A stretch of 64,000 nucleotides of DNA from CAYMCO01 sp964388955 (lineage in GTDB: Bacteria > Chloroflexota > Anaerolineae > Anaerolineales > E44-bin32), in NCBI GenBank assembly GCA_964388955.1, contig CAYMCO010000011.1, positions 58,589 through 122,588 on the forward strand, in the 5' to 3' direction. The notes beneath the pieces are model-generated. The model worked only from the letters and a program-made list of their open reading frames with translations. It was not told the origin of the DNA and ran no database searches. A program made the translations under genes and the position numbers. Below, piece by piece: positions 17,034-26,318 of this stretch; position 1 is the first letter of the stretch, and the number at the start of each line of letters is the position of its first letter.

Positions 17034-17969
17034 TCAACCCGGGACTTGGTCTTCGTTGAAGGCCTGCGCGATATCGCAGGCCAGTCGAGCGTTGTTCTCC
17101 AGCAAGGCCATGTTCACCCGGAGCGTGGCTCCGTCACTCTGTTCGGCAAGGGAGCGGAGCAAATAGGGCGTGAGCTCGCTGCCGTGCACCCCCACCCTCC
17201 GGGAATCCGCGTCGGCGGTTCGAATCCACGCTTGGACCTGTCCCCAAGGGATGGCCTCCGCCGCGGGGGGCGGCACGCAGATCAAGATGCCGCTCTTCAG
17301 CCCCAACTGCCAGTGAGTGCGCATGAAGCGGGCGATTTCCTGGGCGCTGCCCATGACCAAAGGGACCGGCAGGCCGCTGCTGGAGCTGTAGAAGGCTGGG
17401 AATTCGGATGTGCCGTATCCGAGCACGGGCACGGCGACTGTCTCCAGCCACTCCAGGGTGCGCGGCAGGTCCATGATGGATTTGGCACCCGAGCAAACCA
17501 CCGCGACCGGGGTTCGGCCTAACTCGGGCAAATCCATCGACACGTCGCCGGATGGGCCGGGGTAAACCCCACCGATCCCACCCGTGGACAGCACCGGCAG
17601 GCCCGCCGCACGGGCGACATACATGCTTGCGGAGACGGTGGTCCCGGCGGAAAGGGAACGCGCCACGGCCAGTCCGAGATCCCGCTTTCCGGCTTTGATG
17701 CTGCCCTCTGATTCGGCGAGCTGCGCCAATTCGCCTTGGGTGAGGCCCAACCGGATTTCCCCGCCGATCACAGCGACGGTGGCAGGCACTCCTCCGGCGG
17801 AGCGGACCGCCGCCTCCATCATGCGGGCGGCCCGCAGATTGTCCCCCGGGGGCAGGCCGTGGGTGATTACTGCGGATTCCAGGCAGACCACGGTCCTTCG
17901 CTCTCGAATTGCACCCCGGACCTGCGGCGAAACGCGCAGCCAATCGGGGAATTCGATGGCGCTTACCAT
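17034..17969 (-). CDS. psuG: Pseudouridine-5'-phosphate glycosidase
   Basis: A 311-aa PsuG/IndA-family enzyme that cleaves pseudouridine 5'-phosphate to uracil and ribose 5-phosphate. Typical motifs: VVCLESAVITHGLP near the N-terminus, PATVAVIGGEIRLG, the SIKAGKRDLG lysine segment and VLSTGGIGGVYPG. The ATG at 17969 (MVSAIEFPDW) gives the standard length; the frame runs 12 codons further upstream. It follows the PfkB-type kinase gene by 36 bp, forming a complete pseudouridine catabolism unit. Confidence 0.94.
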   Translation of the reverse strand: MVSAIEFPDWLRVSPQVRGAIRERRTVVCLESAVITHGLPPGDNLRAARMMEAAVRSAGGVPATVAVIGGEIRLGLTQGELAQLAESEGSIKAGKRDLGLAVARSLSAGTTVSASMYVARAAGLPVLSTGGIGGVYPGPSGDVSMDLPELGRTPVAVVCSGAKSIMDLPRTLEWLETVAVPVLGYGTSEFPAFYSSSSGLPVPLVMGSAQEIARFMRTHWQLGLKSGILICVPPPAAEAIPWGQVQAWIRTADADSRRVGVHGSELTPYLLRSLAEQSDGATLRVNMALLENNARLACDIAQAFNEDQVPG

Positions 17970-18005
17970 GAAATGGACCCGAGCGTCGAGCGAGCGGCAG
18001 CGCAC

Positions 18006-18950
18006 CTACGGCAATTGATCATAGAGCAATTCCAGGGAGAGATTAGGGGCGGTGCTCCCGAGTGACTGCAGGGTAAGGGCCGCTGCGGCGACCCCCAGGC
18101 GAACGGATTCATCCAGAGGGATCTCGTTAAGCAGGCCAAAGAGCAGAGCGGCGGTCATGGCGTCTCCTGCACCGGTGGGGTCCAGGATCTCGGTCTGAAC
18201 GGCTGGTACATGCCCAAAAATCTCATTCGAGGCGTATACCACACCGAATTCGGCCATGGTGACAATGGCGATGCCCACCCCTTGCATGACGAGAAAGTCG
18301 GCGGCCTCGAGCGCCCTCTCCCGGTTCGCGTGCGGCACCGGTCCGGGACAGAATACCCCCGCCTCGTTTTCATTTGGCATGATCATCCACAAGTCTGACA
18401 AGTGGCCTTTGAGCCGGGATGCCAGGCTCATGGATGTTGGGTCCGCCACGACGGGTGTGCCAGCCCGCTGGGCATGGGTGATTGCGGAGCGGATGGCCTT
18501 GGGCGAGAGATTGGTGTCGATGACCACGGCCGCCGCCCGTTTGAAGAGGTCGTAGCAGCTTCGCAAGTGCTGGGGCGTGATGCGGGCGATCAGGCCCATG
18601 TTGTCCAATCCGAGATGCAGCCCTCCGTGCTCATCCAGCACAGCGACATAGCCTCCAGTCCGACCTCCTTCGACCGTGATGGAATGCTCGACGTCCACCC
18701 CGTCCGCATGCAATTCATTGAGAAGCGCGACGCCCGCGCTATCGTCCCCCACAGCGGTGATGAGCACGGTGTCGAGCCCCAGATGGGCCATGTTCTTGGC
18801 CACATTGTGAGCCACACCTCCGTACGACATATGAACGGTCGCGGGATTGGAGGTGCCGGATTGGATCGGCCCATGGGCGCGACCGATGACATCGCTGCCG
18901 CTGGCGCCAATCACCAGCACGTGCCCGTCTCGGGGAAGAAAGGTGTCCAA
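18006..18950 (-). CDS. psuK: PfkB-family kinase, probable pseudouridine kinase
   Basis: A 314-aa PfkB/ribokinase-family sugar kinase. Signature features: N-terminal HVLVIGASGSDVIG, the GGVAHNVAKNMAHLG substrate-binding segment and the C-terminal DPTGAGDAM anion-hole/catalytic Asp motif. With psuG immediately downstream the substrate is most likely pseudouridine. I place the start at a TTG (18950), preceded by AGGAGA with correct spacing and giving the family length; the frame stays open for 87 more codons to 19211, but that stretch has Pro/Arg-rich, non-protein-like composition. Confidence 0.88.
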   Translation of the reverse strand: MDTFLPRDGHVLVIGASGSDVIGRAHGPIQSGTSNPATVHMSYGGVAHNVAKNMAHLGLDTVLITAVGDDSAGVALLNELHADGVDVEHSITVEGGRTGGYVAVLDEHGGLHLGLDNMGLIARITPQHLRSCYDLFKRAAAVVIDTNLSPKAIRSAITHAQRAGTPVVADPTSMSLASRLKGHLSDLWMIMPNENEAGVFCPGPVPHANRERALEAADFLVMQGVGIAIVTMAEFGVVYASNEIFGHVPAVQTEILDPTGAGDAMTAALLFGLLNEIPLDESVRLGVAAAALTLQSLGSTAPNLSLELLYDQLP

Positions 18951-19075
18951 CAGGGCGGTCTCCTGAGCCCGATCAAGCGACGCGACTGCGTGCCAACCGG
19001 ATGGGCGTAGTGAAGGCCAGGGGATCGCGCCGATTCTATCGCAAAGGGCAGGGATCTCCAAGCGAGGGGGGTGCC

Positions 19076-19102
19076 ATGCGCGTTGCGGGATGCGCGATGC
19101 GC
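19076..19102. repeat. TGCGCG word cluster
   Basis: Imperfect copies of ATGCGCGTTGCGGG / ATGCGCGATGCGCG lie upstream of the psuK start. The word resembles the GCGCATTGCGC words at 54.28 and 63.68-63.76 kb. Confidence 0.5.
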
Positions 19103-19257
19103 GCGGTGTGCCCGGGTCCGTAGAAGGGGAAGAGCGCAGGTGGATTGGGGGTTTTCGGACGGGGCGAGAGATGAAAGTGGGACGTGCATAGTACGCAACG
19201 CTGGCTTGCATTTGGGTGCGGCACCAGTTATGCTAATTTGACCTGTGGGCTTGAGAC

Positions 19258-19665
19258 ATGGCTTTTGCGATGGAAGGGACGCGGCAATCAGAGCTTGAGG
19301 CCATTCTGGGCGGGTTGGCAGATGAGTTGCCGAATCCCCACTGGGTCGCGCTTGTCGACTTGGAAGGCTTGGTGCTCGCATGCGTCCCGGCCGACCCGGA
19401 GATCGATTCGGATCGCATCTCAGCCATGACCGCCGTAGTGGTCCTCATGTCAGAGCGTGTGCTGGGGGAGATTGAGGGGGGCCGGTTCCGGTACATCACC
19501 GTGGGAGGTTCGAACCGGCTGCAGCTCACGGTTGCGCTGAATCGGGAGCGCTTGCTCTCGGTGGGCCTCAATCCGGATGTTCCCCCTCACGTAGCTTTCA
19601 AACCGCTCAGCCGATGGGGCCCCAAGATCATCTCCGCACTTCAGGCTCGCTACGGGGAACGGTAG
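19258..19665 (+). CDS. Roadblock/LC7-like domain protein
   Basis: This 135-aa single-domain protein has the roadblock/LC7 fold pattern: helix LEAILGGLADEL, strand WVALVDLEGLVLAC, helix ISAMTAVVVLMSERVLGEI, strands FRYITVGGSNRLQLTVAL and LLSVGL. MglB-like roadblock proteins regulate small Ras-like GTPases in bacteria, but no GTPase is encoded nearby. It stands alone, divergent from psuK. A TATGCT sequence about 25 bp upstream could be a -10 box. Identification rests on the strand/helix pattern and is less certain than for the enzymes. Confidence 0.65.
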   Translation: MAFAMEGTRQSELEAILGGLADELPNPHWVALVDLEGLVLACVPADPEIDSDRISAMTAVVVLMSERVLGEIEGGRFRYITVGGSNRLQLTVALNRERLLSVGLNPDVPPHVAFKPLSRWGPKIISALQARYGER

Positions 19666-19982
19666 GTCCGCGCCGCTCAGCCGACGTCCCCTCGTCCTCC
19701 TGTGATCCTCTGCCAATTTAGAATCAATTGGGATTTGCTTCGTCAGAGACTGTTGAGGCGCAACGTGCTGCATCCATACGAGGAATCCCGCATGTGATAG
19801 ACACCCTCGCCATCGGGGCTGCCGTATCTGGACTTGCGCACGGCTCCCCGCAGATGTGACCACGCGCGCGTTACATACTTGTCGAACCCGGATTGGCGAA
19901 GCGGCGCACTTCGCCGCGCGCCACAGGGCCAGGCGCCTTTCATGCGGGAGAGAGGCCCCGGCGCCCGGTGAAGAGCCTGCTA
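19666..19982. other. Intergenic region, nothing recognised
   Basis: Between two convergent genes. Short open frames exist on both strands but none shows a ribosome site or protein-like composition. Confidence 0.5.
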
Positions 19983-20768
19983 TCAGGGGGCCTCCGTGGC
20001 GGTTGAGGTGGCCGTCGCTCCCTCGGTGGCCGTAGCCGTCGGCGTCGCCGTTGAGGTGGCGCCGGGAGCTCCCGTTTCGGTGGGTGTGGCGGTTCGCGTG
20101 GGACCCGCGGTGGCCTCCGATTTCTCGACGACCTCGATGTCCACCCAAAAGGGGCTGTTGCCGGGGTAGATGCCAAAGGGCTGCCCGCTGGCGTTCGCCA
20201 GCAGCCAATAACCCTGGTATGTGCCGGTCTCGCTGGGCGCTTTCAGGTCAACCGATATCTTGACCGTGTCCCCGGGGGCGACGGAGCCCCCCGCCAACTG
20301 CTTTGAATCCGGCCCACCGAGTTGATCTCCACTCGAGAAGATCACTTCGTAATCCGAAGTCCACGTGCAGGTGCCATCATTCCGAAGTCGCCAGGTCTTC
20401 GTGAACTTGCTGCCTGCCTCAATTTCCGTGCCATCTGGGATGGTCACATCCTCGACGAAGGCGGCTCGATCGCACAGGTTCGCGGTGGGGGCCCTCGTCG
20501 GGGCGTTTGTGGGCGTGGCCGTCCCTGTCGCGAGAGGTGTTTCAAGTGTGGGCGTCTCCGTCGGAGGCGCCGGGGTCGGGGACGGCAGCGCTTCGAAAGT
20601 CTGTGTCTCGACGGCAGCCGCATCGGGCGTGGATGACACAGCCGTTACGGTTCCTTGGGCGGGCACGTTTCGCCCCCCCGAGACAAGCAAGACGGCCAGC
20701 GCAATCGCCACTACCAACAGGATGAGGACCAGCACAAGCAGGGGTAGATTCTCACGGATATTTGGCAT
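19983..20768 (-). CDS. Membrane-anchored NBR1-type Ig-like domain protein
   Basis: A 261-aa protein with an N-terminal membrane anchor (LPLLVLVLILLVVAIALAVL), a Thr/Pro-rich linker, then a domain of about 110 residues (FVEDVTIPDGTEIEAGSKF, KTWRLRNDGTCTWTSDY, GTYQGYWLLANASGQPFG) that matches the Ig-like domain first named from NBR1. This domain is common in Chloroflexota extracellular proteins and is thought to mediate protein or ligand binding. The C-terminus is another low-complexity Thr/Ala/Pro stretch. Extracellular location is inferred. Confidence 0.85.
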   Translation of the reverse strand: MPNIRENLPLLVLVLILLVVAIALAVLLVSGGRNVPAQGTVTAVSSTPDAAAVETQTFEALPSPTPAPPTETPTLETPLATGTATPTNAPTRAPTANLCDRAAFVEDVTIPDGTEIEAGSKFTKTWRLRNDGTCTWTSDYEVIFSSGDQLGGPDSKQLAGGSVAPGDTVKISVDLKAPSETGTYQGYWLLANASGQPFGIYPGNSPFWVDIEVVEKSEATAGPTRTATPTETGAPGATSTATPTATATEGATATSTATEAP

Positions 20769-21062
20769 TTTCTCCGTCCACAGTCCCGCCGGGCGGGCGA
20801 ATTGTCACCAGTCTTTCCGCGGCACCGATGGCAGATGTCCGCCATGGGCTCGAGGAGCATCATTTATACCTTTCCGGAAGCAAAATTGCGAATCGGTCCA
20901 CCGTCCGGCAAATTCAGGCAGCCCAGCACTCGGCTTCGAAGGGGATCGTCGGGGGGGCAGCCAAGGAGGAAAACGGCCGTGATATTGCGCGAAGGTGAAA
21001 GCAAAGGGGCAGGCGGGGAGCGGCCCATTCCACCGCCTGCCAAGGGCTCGGAGCAGGCAGGC

Positions 21063-21530
21063 CTACTGATCGAAGAAACATTCCCCTCCGAAGTGGCCCA
21101 TCCCGGTGCCGTGGCCCGGCCCGATTCCCATCGCTCCGTGATCGGCCATCCATTCCGCTTGTTCAGAGCTGATGCGTCCTGCTTCAACGGCCTCACTTAG
21201 CGCCTGTGCCCGGGCCTCCTCCACGGCCTCCCGGATGCTCGCCAGATCGACGTTCAGCTCGTCAGCCAGGTCGGCCAGCGTCTTTCCCTCTTCCCGGGCG
21301 GCCAGGAACTCATCGACGCTGATACCAAGCGCGTCGACGATGATCTGGTCCCGATTCGAAGATGGGTACACTCCCCAGCCGAAGCCGCCGGGAAACGGGG
21401 GGCTTCCTTGACTACCCAATCGCCCACCATCCCCAGGCCCCCAGGGCCCCTGGGCGAAGACCACCGTCGTCCCCAGCGTCGCCAAGGCCATTGTCAGCGC
21501 GATCCCTCCTACGACCACTTTCTTATTCAT
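21063..21530 (-). CDS. Small secreted helical-repeat protein
   Basis: A 155-aa protein with a signal peptide (KKVVVGGIALTMALATLG, cleavage near VFAQG). The mature region has a Gly/Pro-rich start, then helical motifs of the form ALGISVDEFLAAREEGKTL / ADLADELNVDLASIREAV / AGRISSEQAEWM, a pattern seen in many secreted actinobacterial and Chloroflexota proteins of unknown function. The C-terminus is rich in Gly, His and Met (HGAMGIGPGHGTGMGHFGG), which could bind metal. I chose ATG 21530 over 21536 because GGAGGG is at better spacing. Confidence 0.75.
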   Translation of the reverse strand: MNKKVVVGGIALTMALATLGTTVVFAQGPWGPGDGGRLGSQGSPPFPGGFGWGVYPSSNRDQIIVDALGISVDEFLAAREEGKTLADLADELNVDLASIREAVEEARAQALSEAVEAGRISSEQAEWMADHGAMGIGPGHGTGMGHFGGECFFDQ

Positions 21531-21815
21531 GTACATCCCTCCACTAGTGTTATTTGTTTGGCAGCGCTCGAAGGTCAATCCCCATTCGCTGCGTCCAATT
21601 CGTGCCAAGGGTAAAGGAAATGTGTGAAGACTATGTGAAGGGCATGCAAAGTTCGCTTGAAACTCCAGGAAACGCAGTCGGGGGGGAGACCAGGGGAATC
21701 TTGAGAAGTATCTCCTTCTTGGCGGAGGGGTCTATATCCTGTGCCGCTGGCTGCTGGCCGTGAACCGGGGCTCCCTGGCGTCGGCCGCATACACCCGCCC
21801 TGGGCACGCGCTGAT

Positions 21816-23408
21816 TCAGGCCCCGAATTCGACGGAGGGAGAGTAATACCGCCGCCAACGGGTCAGGTAGCGTCTGCGCTCCCGTCCCCAGCGAGCCTCT
21901 TCCCACCCTAGAGCCTCTTGGACGATGGGCCGAATCTGATGCAGCAGGTCCGCCGCTCCGTTCGGGAGGAGGAGACCCAAGCGGACGCGGCGCAGGAGCA
22001 GATCGTCCAGATGTACGATCCCCTCTTCGCGCGCCGCCCAGCGAACCTCGGCCCACAACGTGTCGGTCCCGGCAATGGGCATAGAATCCTCCGGGCGGAT
22101 AGTCCGCGCCATGGACTGAGCCTCTTGACCATAGCGCCCGAGCAACCGATCCTGCGCTCGTGCCGAAAGGTCCGGGATGGGAGCCAGATCGGCGGCGCTC
22201 AGAAGCGGTAGATCGGGATCCAGGGGCGGCGGGTCATGCAGCCGAGCGACGGCGCGTTCCAGGGTCTGATGGGCCATCAAGCGGTAAGTGGTCAGCTTCC
22301 CGCCCATGATTGAGATCAGGCCCTTCTCCTCCAGGATCTGGTGCGCTCGGGAGACCTTCGAGGGCTGCTCTTCGCCCGTATCCACCATGGGCCGAAGGCC
22401 GGAGAAGGTGGCCAGCACGTCATCGGCGGAGACTTCAACGGCCGGGAAGGCATGCTGCACTGCGGCCATCAGGTAGTCGAACTCCTGGGCGCTGATCCCC
22501 GCCTCGGCGTCGATTTTCTGATCGGCGTGCGGTTCATCGATATCCGTGGTCCCGATCAGGGTGGTGTTTTCCCACGGCACGGTGAAGACCGTTCGGCCGT
22601 CGATGGGGTGCCGCAGAGTGAAGGAACAATCTATAGGCAGCACCTGGCGCGGGAAGAGCAGGTGGCTGCCGCGAGTCCTGCGGAGCCGCGGCGGCAATGC
22701 GAGGTCCGCGCGCAGCGTGTCGCCCCATGGCCCGGCGGCGTTGATCACCACCTCCGCTTCCACCTCGCGAGCTCGGCCGTTCGCGCGCGGGTCCCGGTCG
22801 CGGAGCACCACGCCCGCAACGTCACCAGTCTTTGTGGTGAGGAAGGCCTCGACCGCGGCGTAGTTGAGCGCGGCTCCACCGAATCTGATCCCCTCTCGGA
22901 TGGTGCGAATCACCAGCCGGGCATCATCCACTTTGGCGTCCATGTAGTGGATTCCACCCTTTGCCGGATGGCCCATCAGCGGGCAAAGGGCGGCAAGTTC
23001 GCGGGCGCTGAAGGTGCCGTGGCGCCACTTCGGGGCCATCAGATCGTAGATCAGCACGCCAAGCCGATATTTGAGCTGCCCCTTGGCGCTCGAGACGGGG
23101 ATGACGAATCGGAGCGGCTCCACCAGGTGAGGGGCCTCTCTCAGGAGCCTTTCCCGCTCACGCACGGATTCGAAAGTGACGTTGAACTGCCCATTGGCGA
23201 GGTAGCGGAACCCGCCGTGGACGAGCTTGGATGAGCGGCTCGAGGTCCCAAAGGCGAAGTCGTTGGCATCAACGAGAAGCGTCCGGAGACCAGCCCGGCA
23301 CGCCTGGCGGAAGATCCCCGCGCCGGTGATGCCTCCGCCGATGATGAGGATCTGCCATGGCCCGTCAAGACCGGTCCAGGTAGAATCGCGCCAGCCGGAT
23401 GCCCACAT
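21816..23408 (-). CDS. glpD: FAD-dependent glycerol-3-phosphate dehydrogenase
   Basis: A 530-aa GlpD/GlpA-type enzyme oxidising sn-glycerol 3-phosphate to dihydroxyacetone phosphate at the membrane. The N-terminal FAD site is IIGGGITGAGIFRQA; further family motifs are SSRSSKLVHGGFRYL, VINAAGPWGD, and the substrate-site TTLIGTTDIDEPH with GGKLTTYR near residue 390. It starts 9 bp after the upstream FAD-linked oxidase and is certainly in the same operon. The pairing suggests joint action on triose/glycerol-phosphate metabolites or ether-lipid precursors. Confidence 0.95.
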   Translation of the reverse strand: MWASGWRDSTWTGLDGPWQILIIGGGITGAGIFRQACRAGLRTLLVDANDFAFGTSSRSSKLVHGGFRYLANGQFNVTFESVRERERLLREAPHLVEPLRFVIPVSSAKGQLKYRLGVLIYDLMAPKWRHGTFSARELAALCPLMGHPAKGGIHYMDAKVDDARLVIRTIREGIRFGGAALNYAAVEAFLTTKTGDVAGVVLRDRDPRANGRAREVEAEVVINAAGPWGDTLRADLALPPRLRRTRGSHLLFPRQVLPIDCSFTLRHPIDGRTVFTVPWENTTLIGTTDIDEPHADQKIDAEAGISAQEFDYLMAAVQHAFPAVEVSADDVLATFSGLRPMVDTGEEQPSKVSRAHQILEEKGLISIMGGKLTTYRLMAHQTLERAVARLHDPPPLDPDLPLLSAADLAPIPDLSARAQDRLLGRYGQEAQSMARTIRPEDSMPIAGTDTLWAEVRWAAREEGIVHLDDLLLRRVRLGLLLPNGAADLLHQIRPIVQEALGWEEARWGRERRRYLTRWRRYYSPSVEFGA

Positions 23409-23417
23409 GGAAGCGCC

Positions 23418-25028
23418 TCACTCCGAGACTCGTTCGTCGATCAGTTTGCCGGGATTCAAAACACCGCGGGGGTCGAAGCTCTCCCGGATCGCGGCCAGGG
23501 TGCGCATCCCCAGTGCACCTTTTTCTTGAGGGAGATAGGCGCGGTGATCGAGGCCCACACCATGCTGGTGGCTGATTGTCCCTCCGTGAACCACGATCGC
23601 CTGGCTCGCTGCATCCTTCATGGCACGCCAAAGCCCGAGCGTGCGCTCGGGATCTTTGAAGTGCCGAAATAGAAAGGTGATATAGGCATTGCCACCATCG
23701 GGATAACTATGGGAACAGTGGCCGAAGACAAGAACCCGCTCCTCCCGCGCCTCGGCCGCGAGGCGGATCGCATCTTTGATGCTGGTGAAGGCGTTCGAAT
23801 ATCCAGCGTAGGGAAGCGCGGTCTCCAGCGTGTCCAGCGCCACGCCCGCCTCCCACAAGCTGTTGCGCAGGTACGGGGTCCTGAAGCGCGACGAGCGCCA
23901 GGCATTCCCGATGATTGGTTTGACAAGAAGACCTCTGTTTCTGCGCACAACGTGTCGCACCAGACGATAAGCGGCGCGGCAGACCGCTGCTTCCCCCGTG
24001 AGCCCCAGCACCATCATACAGGCATCCGCTCCCAGCCCGGTCAGCTTCAATCCGCGGCTGAGCCATCCGGTCAACGCCGGCCGATTCAGGAGAATGAGGG
24101 AGGTCTCGGTTTCGACGGCATCCGACAAGCGCAGCATCGAGACGGGAACTCGCGCCTGGGCGACTTGGCGCGCAACCGCCAGGCCGGCCTCAAAGGCGGG
24201 GAGGAACGCCCCGTAGAATCGCTCCTCTGGTGGGAGCGGGGAAATGCGCATCGCGGCATGCGTGATAATCCCCAAGCGACCTTCGGATCCCAGGACAAGC
24301 TGCCGCAGGTCAGGACCGGCGGCGCTTGCCGGAAACGGAGGGAGATCGAATGGGCCTTCCGGTGTCTCGAGATGGCCCCCGGCGAAGAGATCTTCAATGC
24401 GCCCGTAGTGTTGGCTCTGGCTGCCGGTGGAGCGAGTTGCGATCCACCCGCCGAGGGTGGAGAATTCGAAGGACTGGGGGAAGTGTCCCAGGGTGAATCC
24501 CTCGCGCTTGAGGTTCCCTTCGACTTCGGGGCCGGTCATGCCGGTCTCCGTGACGGCAAGAAGGCTGATGCGATCCAGGGATCGGAGCCGATTGAAGCCT
24601 CGCATAGACATCGTCAGGGTGGGGCGATCGCCCCCCGCCGGGGTGACGTGTCCCACCACGCTCGTTCCCCCACCGTAGGGGATCAAGGCCGCTCCCGCAT
24701 CCTTGCTGTACTCCAGGAGCAGACGGACGTCCGCTTCCGCGGCGGGCATGCAGACCCCATCCGGAAAGGTGCCAATTCTCCCCGCCCGCAGCGCTACCCA
24801 GTCTGGCAGGCTTTGCCCGCGGGCATGGCGCAGCCGGGTTTCCGGGGCAGTTTGAACCAACGGGTGTGGCGGAAGGTTTGAGTCGGGGACGGATCGCAGG
24901 ACGTCAGCCAGGCTGGCGTCTTCGGAGGGCACCAGCTCGCCGAGCGAAGATCGCAGGTAGCGGAGCACCTCCTCACCGAGCCGCTCCACCGAGGTTTCGA
25001 CCGTGCCCCAACCGTTCCATCGCCTCAC
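23418..25028 (-). CDS. FAD-linked oxidase, alkyldihydroxyacetonephosphate synthase-like
   Basis: A 536-aa FAD_binding_4/FAD-oxidase_C protein. The PP-loop IPYGGGTSVVGH and the N-terminal RRWNGWG motif are those of alkyl-DHAP synthases, which exchange the acyl chain of acyl-DHAP for a fatty alcohol to form ether lipids. The C-terminal active-site region reads SHQHGVG where eukaryotic enzymes have SHHHGVG. Start: GTG at 25028 with AGGAG seven bases upstream; this places RRWNGWG at the very N-terminus and a TATAAG box at 25071-25076. Related glycolate/lactate oxidases are the alternative, but the WNGWG motif argues for this group. Confidence 0.82.
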   Translation of the reverse strand: MRRWNGWGTVETSVERLGEEVLRYLRSSLGELVPSEDASLADVLRSVPDSNLPPHPLVQTAPETRLRHARGQSLPDWVALRAGRIGTFPDGVCMPAAEADVRLLLEYSKDAGAALIPYGGGTSVVGHVTPAGGDRPTLTMSMRGFNRLRSLDRISLLAVTETGMTGPEVEGNLKREGFTLGHFPQSFEFSTLGGWIATRSTGSQSQHYGRIEDLFAGGHLETPEGPFDLPPFPASAAGPDLRQLVLGSEGRLGIITHAAMRISPLPPEERFYGAFLPAFEAGLAVARQVAQARVPVSMLRLSDAVETETSLILLNRPALTGWLSRGLKLTGLGADACMMVLGLTGEAAVCRAAYRLVRHVVRRNRGLLVKPIIGNAWRSSRFRTPYLRNSLWEAGVALDTLETALPYAGYSNAFTSIKDAIRLAAEAREERVLVFGHCSHSYPDGGNAYITFLFRHFKDPERTLGLWRAMKDAASQAIVVHGGTISHQHGVGLDHRAYLPQEKGALGMRTLAAIRESFDPRGVLNPGKLIDERVSE

Positions 25029-25343
25029 CGGGGAGCTCCTGTGACTCTGAATGGGCTGTATGGCCCCCATCTTATAAGTGTGGACCGAGGGGGCGCGGAT
25101 GCGACTCGGCGTGGATGGCGCCCCACATCCTTGATCCGGCCGGACTCCCGGACCGCGCATCCGCCCTTTCGCATCCTGAAGAGATTATGCCCCATAGGTC
25201 AATACACCGGCAAATGCCGGCACCCATTAACGTTCCTTATATGTTGCTTCGCTAATCTATAAACGTGAAAGATAGCCCCGAAGGTCCGGGCAGGTGGATT
25301 TCATCTGCGCCGGGAGAAAAGCAAGATTCAGGAGGTTTGAAAT
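25029..25343. other. Divergent promoter region of oxidase and heat-shock operons
   Basis: Contains a TATAAG box on the minus strand (25071-25076) for the oxidase gene and, on the plus strand, TATAAA at 25258-25263 about 80 bp upstream of the first small heat-shock gene, which also has AGGAGG before its ATG. No CIRCE-type inverted repeat is seen. Confidence 0.45.
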
Positions 25344-25781
25344 ATGTACCGCAGATATAGATGGCCCTCGATGTGGGGCGAGATGGATCGCCTGCAGCGG
25401 GAGATGAACCGCCTCTTCGAACGCACAACCGGGCGGCGAGCGCGCATGGCTGCAAGCTTCCCTGCGATGAACGTATGGGCGAGCGAGGATCAGCAGGTGC
25501 TCACGGCTGAGGTCCCCGGTTTCGACCCCGATGAGATCGAAGTGAAGGTGATTGGGGACGTGCTCACCATCAGCGGCCGGAGAGAACCTGAGGAGCATCC
25601 GGCTGACGTGCACTATCATCGCCGCGAGCGCGGCTACGGGAGCTTCACGCGTTCGATCGAGCTTCCCTATCAGGTGGATGCAGGCAAGGTGGAAGCCACC
25701 TTCAAGAACGGGATCATCGAAATCCAGTTGCCGCGCGCTGAAGAGGACAAGCCGCGGAAGATCACGGTCAAGAGCGGCTAG
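25344..25781 (+). CDS. Small heat-shock protein, Hsp20 family (1)
   Basis: A 145-aa alpha-crystallin-type holdase chaperone. The core domain spans about residues 45-140 (NVWASEDQQVLTAEVPGFDP, VLTISGRREPEE, GSFTRSIELPYQVDAGKVEA, FKNGIIEIQLPRAEEDKPRKI). The N-terminus MYRRYRWPSMWGEMDRLQRE is aromatic/basic as usual for sHSPs. AGGAGG precedes the ATG. First of three adjacent paralogues. Confidence 0.95.
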   Translation: MYRRYRWPSMWGEMDRLQREMNRLFERTTGRRARMAASFPAMNVWASEDQQVLTAEVPGFDPDEIEVKVIGDVLTISGRREPEEHPADVHYHRRERGYGSFTRSIELPYQVDAGKVEATFKNGIIEIQLPRAEEDKPRKITVKSG

Positions 25782-25818
25782 ATGCGATTGATCGTCTGAG
25801 GAACCGAGCGAAGAGGGT

Positions 25819-26235
25819 ATGAACATGGCAGAGCGGAGCAAAGCTTTGGAAGTGCAGAAGGAAGAGGTCATCCCGGCGGAGGAGACGGAGCGGACCCGGG
25901 AGGCGCGCGTGTACGTCCCGCGCACCGACATCTATGAGACCGATGACGAAATAGTGTTGCTGGCGGATGTCCCTGGGGCGGACCAGGATTCGATCGACAT
26001 CACCCTGGAGAAGAACGTCCTCACCATCAACGCCTATGTCGACCCGCCGGAGAGGGAAGGATATTCCCCGATCTTCTACGAATACGGCGTGGGGGATTAC
26101 GAGCGCAGCTTCACGCTGTCGGACGAAATCGACAGGGAGAAGATTGAGGCAACGGTGAAGGATGGAGTGCTTCGTCTGGTGCTGCCAAAGGCGGGACCGG
26201 CGCGCACACGCAAGATCGAGGTCAAATCAGCCTGA
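25819..26235 (+). CDS. Small heat-shock protein, Hsp20 family (2)
   Basis: A 138-aa Hsp20 paralogue with a Glu-rich N-terminus instead of the aromatic one. The alpha-crystallin domain is clear (YVPRTDIYETDDEIVLLADVPG, VLTINAYVDPPER, YERSFTLSDEIDREKIEA, KDGVLRLVLPKAGPARTRKI). The difference at the N-terminus, the part that binds substrates and controls oligomerisation, suggests a different client range or hetero-oligomer formation with its neighbour. It lies 37 bp downstream of copy 1. Confidence 0.94.
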   Translation: MNMAERSKALEVQKEEVIPAEETERTREARVYVPRTDIYETDDEIVLLADVPGADQDSIDITLEKNVLTINAYVDPPEREGYSPIFYEYGVGDYERSFTLSDEIDREKIEATVKDGVLRLVLPKAGPARTRKIEVKSA

Positions 26236-26318
26236 CTTATGGCATGGCGAACGGAGCGGCTGCAGGGTTCCAACCCTGCAGCCACTCACGGCCTCGGAAC
26301 GGCGGAAGGGAGGCGAGA

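Noticed and set aside
18951..19211. Extended start of the pseudouridine kinase
   Set aside because: Extension is Pro/Arg/Ser-rich, crosses the TGCGCG words and would make the protein far longer than PfkB kinases.
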